This document shows, in pieces, positions 8,023-17,649 of a stretch of 63,535 bases of DNA; position 1 is the stretch's first letter; each line of letters begins with the position of its first letter. The position numbers were made by a program, and so were the translations under genes. Origin of the DNA: BOG-908 sp964250925 (GTDB taxonomy: Bacteria; Pseudomonadota; Alphaproteobacteria; Acetobacterales; Acetobacteraceae); the NCBI GenBank assembly GCA_964250925.1, contig CAXUHU010000006.1, positions 1 through 63,535 of the forward strand. The letters run 5' to 3'. The notes under the pieces were generated by a model. That model had not been told where the DNA came from. It saw only the letters and a list, made by a program, of their open reading frames with translations, and ran no database searches.

Positions 8023-8090
8023 CTGTAATTAACGTCTGCGATACCCGACCCCCGGAAACTGAGACGGTGTTCCACTCGCGAGACAAACCG

Positions 8091-8897
8091 ATGATACCGC
8101 ACACCTCCGGTTCGACACCGCCCGATTGGCCCTTGTGCCGCAGCTTGACCGGCTGGGCCGACGGCGCCGGAACGGGCATGCCGGCCTTGCTGGCCCGGCA
8201 CGATGGCCGAACCGTGGTAACCGACCCGTTACTATGGTGCAGGCCGATCCATTGGCTTTGCGGCGGCGCGGTGTGCGGCGCCGATCTCGTTGCGCAATCC
8301 GATCACCTCGGCGGCGGTGCCAGCCTTGGCGCGTGCGCCGGATGGCTTATGGACGAGGCGAGCCGTCAGGCCAGTCTGTGCGAGAGTGCATTGACACTGT
8401 GCCTCCCGATGCCGCCCGGGGTGCCCTACGACGCGGCGCTGGTCCGGCGCGCCGAGGCGGCCAGGGATTTCTGGATGCCTGAGACGTGCGTCCTCGAGCT
8501 GGTGCTGAGCGAAGCGGATGTAGCCCAGGCCGGAGCGGATGTGCTTCTGGCGCTGTCGGCGCTGCGCGACTTGGGGTTCGGCCTGGCGGTGGAGTGCGGG
8601 CGTGACAGCGCGGCTGGCTTGGCACGCTTGCGCCGCCTGCCGCTCACCTGCCTGCGTTTGCCGGCCGGCGTGGTTTGCGACCTGCCGCACAGCCGGCCTG
8701 CCCGCGCGGCTGTTGCCCGTATCGTCCAGGAGGCGCATGCGCAGGAGGCGATCGTGCTGGCGCAATGCGTGCACACCGCGGCACAGCGCGACCTGCTGGC
8801 CGACCTGGGATGCGACGGCGCCCAGGGCGCCCTGTTCGGCGCCCCGATGCCGGCTGCGAGCTTCCAGGCAGCCCTGCTGCGCCACTTGCAGGAATAG
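8091..8897 (+). CDS. Degenerate EAL-domain protein, probably catalytically inactive
   Basis: The 268-residue product aligns by pattern with EAL phosphodiesterase domains but has lost the key residues. VVTDPLLWCRPIHWLCGGAV takes the place of the Y-Q-P opening strand and GADL stands where EAL should be. LELVLSEADVAQAGADVLLA replaces the LEITES strand. The DDFGTG loop is reduced to AVECGRD. The C-terminal AAQRDLLADLGCDGAQGALF still resembles the family. It is more likely a protein-interaction or ligand-sensing relative than a c-di-GMP hydrolase. I chose the ATG at 8091 (MIPHTSGSTPPDW); upstream in-frame sequence belongs to the decayed methyltransferase. Confidence 0.65.
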   Translation: MIPHTSGSTPPDWPLCRSLTGWADGAGTGMPALLARHDGRTVVTDPLLWCRPIHWLCGGAVCGADLVAQSDHLGGGASLGACAGWLMDEASRQASLCESALTLCLPMPPGVPYDAALVRRAEAARDFWMPETCVLELVLSEADVAQAGADVLLALSALRDLGFGLAVECGRDSAAGLARLRRLPLTCLRLPAGVVCDLPHSRPARAAVARIVQEAHAQEAIVLAQCVHTAAQRDLLADLGCDGAQGALFGAPMPAASFQAALLRHLQE

Positions 8898-8898
8898 C

Positions 8899-8934
8899 GC
8901 GCGCTTGCGCGATGGATAGTGCGCGCTTGCGCGA
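8899..8934. repeat. Direct repeat pair before the aldehyde dehydrogenase gene
   Basis: GCGCGCTTGCGCGA occurs at 8899-8912 and again at 8921-8934, 22 bp apart, each preceded by ATAG and one base. Each unit can also fold on itself (CGCGC/GCGCG). It lies between the EAL-like stop and the aldehyde dehydrogenase start. Confidence 0.6.
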
Positions 8935-8981
8935 GGCGGGGTGCACCACCATCGTCTGGCGATCGACGAGGGGACGACGCC

Positions 8982-10451
8982 ATGGACCAGCTTCCGGGTA
9001 CGCTGACGGCCGCAGCACCGACGCTGCGGGCGCAGCTGGACGCGCAACGCGCGGCTTTCGACGCAGCGCCCCGCCCCGCCGCCGCGCATCGCCAGGCGCA
9101 GCTCAGGCGGCTGGAGCAATTGGTGCGGCACCACCAGGAGGCGATCGTCGAGGCGATCGGCGCCGATTTCGGCAACCGGTCGCGCGTCGAAACCCTGACC
9201 TCTGAGATACTGCCGACGCTGGGTGCGGCGGCCCATGCCCGCCGTCGCTTGACGGGCTGGATGCGGCCGGAGCGCCGCGCGGTCAGCATGAACTTCAAGC
9301 CGGCCAGCAACCGCGTGGAATACCAGCCGCTCGGCGTGGTGGGCGTGGTTTCGCCCTGGAACTACCCGATCTACCTCACCCTGGGTCCGCTGATCGACAT
9401 CCTGGCGGCCGGCAACCGGGCGATGATCAAGCCCTCGGAGCTCACGCCGGCCACCGGCGCGCTGCTGGCCCGCATGCTGGGCGAGGCGTTTGCGCCGGAG
9501 GAGGTGGCGGTGGTGCAGGGCGACGTCTCGGTCGGCCGCGCGTTCGCCGGACTGCCGTTCGACCACCTGGTGTTCACCGGCTCGACGAACGTGGGTCGCG
9601 AGGTGATGCGGGCGGCGGCGGAAAACCTGGTGCCGGTGACGCTGGAGCTGGGCGGCAAGTCGCCGGTGATCGTGGCCGAGGATTTTCCCGCCCGCAAAGC
9701 CGCACAGTCGGTCGCGGTGGGCAAGTTCTTCAACGCCGGCCAGACCTGCATCGCCCCCGACTACGCCTTGGTGCCCACGGCGCAGGCCGAGGCGTTCGCG
9801 CGTGAGGTGCTGGCTGCCGCAGAGTCGATGTTTCCCGCCCTGAACGGCAACCCGGACTACACGGCCATCATCTCGGACCGGCACCACCAGCGCCTGGGCG
9901 AGCTGGTGGCCGAGGCCGAAGCGGCTGGCGCCATCGTGCTGCGCCACCGCGAGGCGGCAGCGCCGCAGGGCGGCGGCGGCAACGTCCGCCACTTCGCCCC
10001 CACGGTGGTGCTGGACCCGCCGCTGGACGGCCGCCTGATGCAGGACGAGATCTTCGGCCCCATCCTGCCGGTGGTGCGCACGTCCGGCACCGACGAGGCG
10101 ATCGCCTTTGTCAACGATCGGCCCCGCCCGCTGGCGTTGTACGCCTATACGGGCGACGCTGCGACCGAGCGCAAGATCCTGGACCGCACCATCTCCGGCG
10201 GGGTCACCATCAACTCCACGATCGTGCATGTGGGGCAGGACGATCTGCCGTTCGGCGGCGTAGGGCCGAGCGGCATGGGCGCCTATCACGGGCGGTCGGG
10301 TTTCCAACGTTTTTCGCACGCGCGCGGGGTGCACAAGGCGGGGTTCTTCTCGGGCTTCGAGTACCTGCGGCCGCCGCATGGGCCCAAGGCGCGGTTCATG
10401 CTGCGCGCGCTGGGGATCAAGGCCCAGGAGCAGAGGCGCGATAGTCGATGA
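8982..10451 (+). CDS. Coniferyl-aldehyde-dehydrogenase-like NAD(P)-dependent aldehyde dehydrogenase
   Basis: This 489-residue cytosolic aldehyde dehydrogenase oxidises an aldehyde to its acid. It has the cofactor/active-site strand PLGVVGVVSPWNYPIYLTLG, VTLELGGKSPVIV carrying the general-base glutamate, and the catalytic cysteine in NAGQTCIAPDYALV. The C-terminal LPFGGVGPSGMGAYHG is typical of the class 3 / coniferyl aldehyde group, as is the overall length. The actual substrate cannot be deduced; medium-chain or aromatic aldehydes are likely. I chose the ATG at 8982 (MDQLPGTLTAAAP); an upstream in-frame extension to 8919 is low-complexity and includes the direct repeat. The gene appears to be monocistronic and converges on tesA. 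Confidence 0.87.
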   Translation: MDQLPGTLTAAAPTLRAQLDAQRAAFDAAPRPAAAHRQAQLRRLEQLVRHHQEAIVEAIGADFGNRSRVETLTSEILPTLGAAAHARRRLTGWMRPERRAVSMNFKPASNRVEYQPLGVVGVVSPWNYPIYLTLGPLIDILAAGNRAMIKPSELTPATGALLARMLGEAFAPEEVAVVQGDVSVGRAFAGLPFDHLVFTGSTNVGREVMRAAAENLVPVTLELGGKSPVIVAEDFPARKAAQSVAVGKFFNAGQTCIAPDYALVPTAQAEAFAREVLAAAESMFPALNGNPDYTAIISDRHHQRLGELVAEAEAAGAIVLRHREAAAPQGGGGNVRHFAPTVVLDPPLDGRLMQDEIFGPILPVVRTSGTDEAIAFVNDRPRPLALYAYTGDAATERKILDRTISGGVTINSTIVHVGQDDLPFGGVGPSGMGAYHGRSGFQRFSHARGVHKAGFFSGFEYLRPPHGPKARFMLRALGIKAQEQRRDSR

Positions 10452-10580
10452 CGACGAAGCCGAGCCGTTTGCGCCGGTGGCAGGCGTCCCAGCATGGCCA
10501 AGAGAGACGCGCCTTGAACGCTAGAGCCCGTTCAGGCTGGCCGTAGGCGGTCAGCGCGCTCGAAATATAGGTTCGAACAA

Positions 10581-10622
10581 GCAATTTACGCACTTCGACT
10601 GTTCCAGTCTGCGTGAGATTGC
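10581..10622. terminator. Imperfect hairpin between convergent genes
   Basis: GCAATTTACGCA (10581-10592) pairs imperfectly with TGCGTGAGATTGC (10610-10622), immediately downstream of the tesA stop and between the two convergent genes. There is no long U run, so termination is only suggested. Confidence 0.35.
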
Positions 10623-10623
10623 T

Positions 10624-11295
10624 CTACTGTTGCCGCCCGGCGGACAGCAGTCGTTCGACCGCCGGCTTGATCCGTGCGACGACGCGGGTGACGCCGTCCG
10701 GGTTGGGGTGTATCCCGTCGGACTGGTTCAGCACCGGGTCACCGGCCACGCCCTCCAGGAAGAACCGGTCGAAGATCAGCCCCGGCCGCTGCCCCAGCCG
10801 TGCGAACACTGCACGGAACTGGGCGCCGTAGGCGGCGCCAAGGTTGGGCGGCGCTTCCATGCCGGTCAGCAGCGTGGGTATGTGGTGGGCCGCCAGCGTG
10901 TCGAGGATGGCGGCCAGGTTGGCCTGCATCTGGACGGGGTCGGTGCCGCGTAACCCGTCATTGCCGCCCAGCTCCACGATCGCCGCGTCGGGGTGGTCGG
11001 CGAGCGCCCAGTCGATGCGCGCGCGGCCGCCGGCGGTGGTGTCGCCAGAGACGCCGCCGTCCAGGATCGTCACGTCGTGCCCGTCGGCGTGCAAGGCGGC
11101 GGCCAGGCGCGCCTCGAACCCGTCCTCGTGCGCCAGGCCGTAGCCTGCGGCCAGCGAGTCGCCGAACACCAGCAGGCGCACCGGCGCCGCCCAGGCCGGA
11201 CTGCCGGCACCCAGGGTGGTTACGACGAGCAGTCTTGCGAAAAGGCGGGGCCGCGCCTTCGCTCGGCCACAACGCGGCCCATATCGCCAACCCAT
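10624..11295 (-). CDS. tesA: Arylesterase / acyl-CoA thioesterase I, SGNH-hydrolase fold
   Basis: This 223-residue secreted SGNH/GDSL hydrolase has block I RLLVFGDSLAAGYGL (nucleophile Ser in GDSL), block II with Gly (GGVSGDTTAGG), block III GGNDGLRG, and block V with the catalytic Asp and His in SDGIHPNPDG. The N-terminus MGWRYGPRCGRAKARPRLF has an arginine-rich n-region, then a short hydrophobic core ending SPAWA, so export is likely. TesA enzymes hydrolyse acyl thioesters, aryl esters and lysophospholipids. The divergent tesA / ybbA-ybbP arrangement is the same as in enterobacteria. The ATG at 11295-11293 shares the CCATGG sequence with the ybbA ATG on the opposite strand. Confidence 0.9.
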   Translation of the reverse strand: MGWRYGPRCGRAKARPRLFARLLVVTTLGAGSPAWAAPVRLLVFGDSLAAGYGLAHEDGFEARLAAALHADGHDVTILDGGVSGDTTAGGRARIDWALADHPDAAIVELGGNDGLRGTDPVQMQANLAAILDTLAAHHIPTLLTGMEAPPNLGAAYGAQFRAVFARLGQRPGLIFDRFFLEGVAGDPVLNQSDGIHPNPDGVTRVVARIKPAVERLLSAGRQQ

Positions 11296-12001
11296 GGACA
11301 TCGCCGAACCTTCCGCTCCGCCCCTCGTCACAGTGCGGGACCTCCATCTGACCGTGCCCGCCGCCTCCGGGCCGGTCAACATCCTGCGCGGGATCGACCT
11401 GGCCATCGCGCGCGGCGAGTCGGTGGGATTGGTGGGGCCATCCGGCTCGGGCAAGACCAGCCTGCTGATGCTGCTCGCCGGCCTGGAACGCGCCACGTCC
11501 GGCACCATAGGGGTCGCGGGCCACACCCTGACCGCGCTGGGCGAGGACGCGCTGGCGCGCGTGCGGCGGGACACGATCGGCATCGTGTTCCAGAGCTTCC
11601 ACCTGATTCCGACGATGACCGCGCTGGAGAATGTGGGATTGCCGCTGGAACTGGCCGGCCGGGCCGATGCCGCCGCGCGCGCCGAAGCGAGCCTGCGCGC
11701 GGTCGGGCTGGGCCACCGGCTGACCCACCTGCCCGGCCAGCTCTCCGGCGGCGAGCAGCAGCGCGTGGCCGTCGCCCGCGCCTTCGCGCCCGAGCCGGCG
11801 CTGCTGCTGGCCGACGAGCCTACCGGCAACCTCGACGTCGCCACCGGACGCACCGTGATGGACCTGCTGTTCGACATGCAGGCCCGCCGCGGGACAACCC
11901 TGCTGCTGATCACCCACGATCCCGGGCTCGCCGCCCGGTGCGACCGGCAGATCCACATGAGCGACGGGCTGATCGACATGATGCAGGCGGCCGCCGCGTG
12001 A
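11294..12001 (+). CDS. ybbA: YbbA-type ABC transporter ATPase
   Basis: This is a 235-residue ATP-binding subunit of the LolD/MacB-like family. It has Walker A GPSGSGKTSLL, a Q-loop in GIVFQSFHLIPTMTALENV, the signature QLSGGEQQRVAVARA, Walker B ALLLADEPTGNLD and an H-loop LLITHDPGL. It partners the FtsX-type permease that overlaps its stop by 4 nt (GTGA). The substrate of YbbA-YbbP systems is poorly known, and envelope lipid or protein handling is only inferred from relatives. I chose the ATG at 11294; an upstream GTG at 11216 would add 26 residues that overlap tesA. Confidence 0.9.
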   Translation: MDIAEPSAPPLVTVRDLHLTVPAASGPVNILRGIDLAIARGESVGLVGPSGSGKTSLLMLLAGLERATSGTIGVAGHTLTALGEDALARVRRDTIGIVFQSFHLIPTMTALENVGLPLELAGRADAAARAEASLRAVGLGHRLTHLPGQLSGGEQQRVAVARAFAPEPALLLADEPTGNLDVATGRTVMDLLFDMQARRGTTLLLITHDPGLAARCDRQIHMSDGLIDMMQAAAA

Positions 12002-14261
12002 AGCTGGCCTGGCGCCTGGCGCTGCGCGACCTGCGGGGCGGGCTGCGCGGCATGCGGGTCGTGCTGGCCTGCCTGGCCCTGGGCGTCGCGGCCATTTCGG
12101 CCGTCGGCAGCCTGCGCGCGTCGGTCGACCGCGGCCTGTCGACCGAGGGTGCGCGGCTGTTGGGCGGCGACATCGCCATCGAGAACGGGTCGCAGCCGCT
12201 GCCCGATGCGTTGCGTGCCTGGCTGGCCGCCCGCGGCGCCCGGGTGTCCGCCATCGTGCTGCTGCGCACCCTGGCGGTCGCGCCCTCGGGCGACCGGCTG
12301 CTGGTGGAGCTGAAGGCCGTCGATGGCGCCTATCCGCTGATCGGGGCGCCGACGCTGGACCCGAACACGGCGCTCGGCAGCGTGCTGGCAGGCGGCGTGG
12401 CGGCCGACCCGCTGATCGTGCAGCGCCTGGGCCTGCACCCGGGCGACACGGTCCGGCTCGGGTCGGCCAGCTTCGTGCTGCGGGCGGCGCTCGTGTCCGA
12501 ACCCGACCATGCGGGGGTGGCCAGCATCTTCGGCCCGCGCATGCTGATCGCCGCCGCGGCCCTGCCCGCGACCGGCCTGGTCCAGCCGGGGTCGCTGCTG
12601 ACCCACGAGTGGCGGGTGCGGCTGCCGGCCGGAGCCGATCCGCCGACGGTGATCGCTGCCATACGCGCGGCTTTCCCCGGCACGGGCTGGCGCATACGCG
12701 ATGCGCAGCAGGCCGCCGAGGCGCTTGGTCCGGCGGTACGGCAGACCAGCCTGTTCCTGACGCTGGTGGGGCTGAGCGCGCTGCTGGTGGGCGGCATCGG
12801 GGTGGCCACCGGCGTGCGCGCCTGGCTGGAAGGGCGGGCCCGCACCATCGCCACGCTGCGCTGCCTTGGCGCCTCGGCACGGCTGGTGTTCGCCGTTTTC
12901 CTGATCCAGGTCATGCTGCTGTGCGGGGCCGGCATCCTGATCGGCGTGCTGGTGGGGGCCGGCCTGCCGATCGCGGTGATCCGCCTGTTCGGCCAGGTGC
13001 TGCCGCTGCCGGCCGCGGCCGGCGTGTATCCCGTGCCGCTGCTGCTGGCTTCGGCCTATGGACTTTTGACGGCCGCGGTGTTCGCGCTGTGGCCGCTCGG
13101 GCGGGCTGCGCAGATACCCGGGGCGGCGCTGTTCCGCGACGCGGTGCTGCCCGAGGGCGGGGCGGATTGGGGCGTGCTGGCCGCCAACGTGGCGCTCGGC
13201 CTGGTGCTGGCGGGGCTGGTGGTGGCGACGTCGGCCGACCGGCGGTTCGCGCTGTGGTTCTGCCTGGGTGCGCTGCTAACGCTGGCGGTGTTCCGCGGCG
13301 GCGCCTGGGGGGTGATGGCCGGCGCCCGCCTGGCGCGTGCCGGCCGGCCTGCCTGGCTGCGGCTGGGCGTGGCCAACCTGCACCGGCCGGGTACGGCCAC
13401 CCCGCTGCTGCTCGTCTCGCTGGGCCTCGGCCTGACGACGCTGGCGGCGGTGGCGTTGATCGAGGGCAACATCAGCGGCCAGTTCAGGGGCGACCTGGCC
13501 CGGCGCGCGCCCAGCTTCTTCTTCATCGACATCCAGAACGACCAGCTCGACCGCTTCCGCGCGCTGGTCGCGGCCCAGCCCGGCACGACCGATCTTCACG
13601 TGCAGCCCAGCCTGCGCGCGCGCATCGTGTCGCTGAAGGGCGTGCCGGTCGACCGGGTGCACGTGGCGCCCGGCAGCCAGTGGGGCCTGCGCGGCGACCG
13701 CGGTCTGACTTACAGCGCCACCGTGCCCGACGGATCGCACGTGACCGACGGCGCGTGGTGGCCGGCCAGTTACAGCGGGCCGGCGCTCGTCTCGCTCGAC
13801 CGCGACCTGGCGCGCGGCTGGGGCCTTGCGGTGGGCGACACGCTGCGCGTCAACGTGCTGGGCCGCGACATCGATTTCCGCGTCGCCAACCTGCGCACCA
13901 TCGACTGGCGGGCGCTGAGCATCAACTTCGTTCTCGTGGCCGCCCCTGGCCTGCTGGAGCACGCGCCGCAGTCGCATATCGCCACGCTCCGCTTGCCGCC
14001 GGCCGGCGACGCCGCCCTGCTGCGCCGGGTGACCGACGCGCTGCCCAACGTGACCGGCATACGCATCGCCGACATCCTGGCCTCGATCGCCGACCTGGTA
14101 GGCAAGCTGGCCGCTGCCTTGGCGGCCGCCGGCAGCGTCACGCTCGCCTCCGGCGCGCTGGTGCTGGCCGGGGCGGTCGCCCCCCGCCCCCGGCGGCGGG
14201 TCAGCGCCGCGGTGGGGCGGAAGCCGGTGGGTGCGCCCCGCGGCCCGCAACACGCCGCCGG
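11998..14261 (+). CDS. ybbP: YbbP-like FtsX-family permease, C-terminus lost at the assembly gap
   Basis: This large permease has duplicated FtsX-type modules. The N-terminal membrane helix and periplasmic domain (VVLACLALGVAAISAVGSL) are followed by helices around FLTLVGLSALLVGGIGVATG (about residues 255-275), then more membrane and periplasmic sequence ending VTLASGALVLAGAVA. It would work with YbbA. Just before the 18-N gap the frame breaks: the expected cytosolic loop (AAGQRR...) appears in another frame after a run of C bases at about 14171-14180, so the last in-frame residues are meaningless. Roughly the final 100 residues are missing. I attribute this to poor sequence at the gap edge rather than a real truncation. 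The start is the GTG at 11998. Confidence 0.85.
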
Positions 14262-14279
14262 NNNNNNNNNNNNNNNNNN
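14262..14279. other. Assembly gap (18 N) inside the ybbP 3' end
   Basis: Eighteen undetermined bases are flanked by C- and G-rich runs. The missing ybbP tail implies that more than 18 bp is absent. Immediately right of the gap, TGACCG-TTTA-CGGTCA (14280-14295) forms a small hairpin that could be the end of this transcription unit. Confidence 0.9.
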
Positions 14280-14307
14280 TGACCGTTTACGGTCAGCCTG
14301 ACACGCT

Positions 14308-15981
<1,674 letters not shown>

Positions 15982-16020
15982 GTCATGATCCTTGTCGTGT
16001 CGTGGTCGGCCGCGTCGTCG

Positions 16021-17649
16021 TCAACGCACGCTACCGCCGGCGGCCACGCTGTCCAGCGCCGCAGGGACGGGAGGCGGCGCCATCCTCACGTGCGGCGCCT
16101 GGCTTGTCGCACCCGGCCGCTCCCAGCCGCCGCCCAGCGCCCGGTACAGCCCGACCACGTCGTTGGCCAGCGCCATCTCCTGCTGCACCAGCTGCTGCCG
16201 GGCGTTCTCCACCGTCCGCTGCGCGTCGAGCACCTGCAGGTAGTCCGACAGGCCGTTGGCGTAGCGGCTGCTCGCCAAATAGAGGGACTCCTCGCCCGAG
16301 CGGACCACGGCGGCCAGCCGGTCCCGCTCGTCGCGGTCGGCGCGGAACGAGACCAGCGCGTCCTCCACCTCGCGCAGCGCGTTGAGCACCACGGCGCGGT
16401 AGTGCAGCGCCGCCTCCCCCTCCTGCGCGCGCGCCATGCGCAGGTTGGCGGTGAGTTGGCCGCCCTGGAAGATCGGCAGGGAGAGGCTGGGGCCGGCCGA
16501 GTAGAAATGGCTGACCCAGCGAGTCAGATAGCTGGCGTCGGTGGCACGCAGGCCGAGGCTGCCGGTCAGCGCCACGTCGGGATAGAAGCTGGCCACGGCC
16601 ACGCCGACGCCGGCCGTGGCCGCGTGCAGCTGCGCTTCCGCCTGCCGGATGTCCGGCCGGCGGCGGGCCAGGGTAGAGGGCACGCCCAGGCCCACCGCCC
16701 GTGGCAACCCCGGCAGCGGCGCGGGCTGCAGCAGCCGGGTGTCGAGCGTGCCCGGCGTGGAGCCGACCAGCAGGTCGAGGCGGTCGATCGCCTGCTTCTC
16801 TTGCTTCTCGTATTCCGGCAACTGGCGTTGCAGGTCCAGCAGCTGGGTGCGCGCCTGGTCCACGTCCAGCACGGTGGACAGGCCGCGCAGGCGCCGGTCC
16901 TGAGTCAGCTGCAGCGAGGCTTGGGCGGAGCGGATGTTCTCCTCCTGGCTCGCAGTCAGCGCCTGTGCGCCCCGCAACTGCACGTAGGCCTGCGCCACCT
17001 CGCTCTCCAGCGTGGTCAGCGCGTCGTTCAGCGCCTCGCTCTGCGCCGCCGCCTGCGCCCGCGCCTCCTCGACCGAGCGGCGCACGCGGCCGAACAGGTC
17101 GAGCTCCCACGAGGCGCTCAGCCCGTATTGGAACAGGTTGATCGGCTGGGTCAGCTGGCCCACCAGCTGCGACGTGTTGATGCCGCCGGCCGCGCCCCCG
17201 GCCGCCGATCCGCCGGCGCCCGCCGCGGCCGACGAGCCGGACACCTTGTCGGACAGGGTGTTGAGCTGCTGGTAGGCGCCCTTCGATTCGAGGATGCCGC
17301 GCAGGCCGAGCTGTTCGCGCATGTAGCTGGCGTTGCCGTTCAGCGAGGGCAGCCCGGCGGCGCTTGCCGTCACGATGCCTTGGCGCGATTCGACGACCCG
17401 CAGCACGGCCTGCTGCACGTCGAGGTTCTGCCGAATCGCGGTCTCGACCAGCTCGGTCAGCACCGGGTCGCCGAACGCCGCCCACCAGCGCGGATCCGGA
17501 TCGGTCATCGGCTGGACGGCGCGGTCGCCGGGGGCGGCGTTGCGCCAGGCCGGAGCCTGCGGCGGCGCTGGCGGCCTGAAGACGGGGCCGACGGTGCAGC
17601 CCCCTGCCAGCGCGGCCAGCGCGCAGGCGCCGGCGGCGTGCCACCTCAA
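16021..17649 (-). CDS. Outer-membrane efflux lipoprotein, NodT/TolC family
   Basis: This 542-residue outer-membrane factor is the exit duct of the adjacent EmrAB-like pump. It starts with a lipoprotein signal (AGACALAALAGGC, Cys18) and carries two repeated TolC-type modules with long coiled-coil helices (EEARAQAAAQSEALNDALTT and the RAQEGEAALHYRAVVLNALR region). The family motif LARRRPDIRQAEAQL is present. A Gly/Ala/Ser-rich stretch at about residues 130-155 is an unusual surface insertion. The start is a TTG at 17649 that overlaps the emrB stop (TTGA), so the three efflux genes form one coupled operon emrA-emrB-OMF. Confidence 0.9.
   Translation of the reverse strand: MRWHAAGACALAALAGGCTVGPVFRPPAPPQAPAWRNAAPGDRAVQPMTDPDPRWWAAFGDPVLTELVETAIRQNLDVQQAVLRVVESRQGIVTASAAGLPSLNGNASYMREQLGLRGILESKGAYQQLNTLSDKVSGSSAAAGAGGSAAGGAAGGINTSQLVGQLTQPINLFQYGLSASWELDLFGRVRRSVEEARAQAAAQSEALNDALTTLESEVAQAYVQLRGAQALTASQEENIRSAQASLQLTQDRRLRGLSTVLDVDQARTQLLDLQRQLPEYEKQEKQAIDRLDLLVGSTPGTLDTRLLQPAPLPGLPRAVGLGVPSTLARRRPDIRQAEAQLHAATAGVGVAVASFYPDVALTGSLGLRATDASYLTRWVSHFYSAGPSLSLPIFQGGQLTANLRMARAQEGEAALHYRAVVLNALREVEDALVSFRADRDERDRLAAVVRSGEESLYLASSRYANGLSDYLQVLDAQRTVENARQQLVQQEMALANDVVGLYRALGGGWERPGATSQAPHVRMAPPPVPAALDSVAAGGSVR

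Larger units (their letters stand above)
7443..8032 (+). pseudogene. Decayed phospholipid N-methyltransferase-like (PmtA-type) gene
   Basis: Fragments in two frames together match a class I SAM-dependent methyltransferase of the PmtA type. MGSIVPSSPALCRRVA (from 7490) is in one frame. VVELGAGTGAVSRALLAGG (SAM-binding motif I) follows in another. An in-frame TAG (7692-7694) interrupts it just after ADHLRRA. Motif-like SVVVGIPLVLLPLAEQRR and YNYCVTSPLPWRRLGLVARR continue, and NVPPASVWR returns in the first frame. So at least two frameshifts and one stop interrupt the gene, and a 10-N gap lies near its start. Intact homologues would methylate phosphatidylethanolamine. Some defects could be assembly errors, but the internal stop is far from the gap. 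Confidence 0.75.

Noticed and set aside
10609..10626. GCGTGAGATTGC shared with about 60709-60722 near another stop codon
   Set aside because: A 12-mer shared twice in 63 kb is expected by chance, and no further similarity extends from it.
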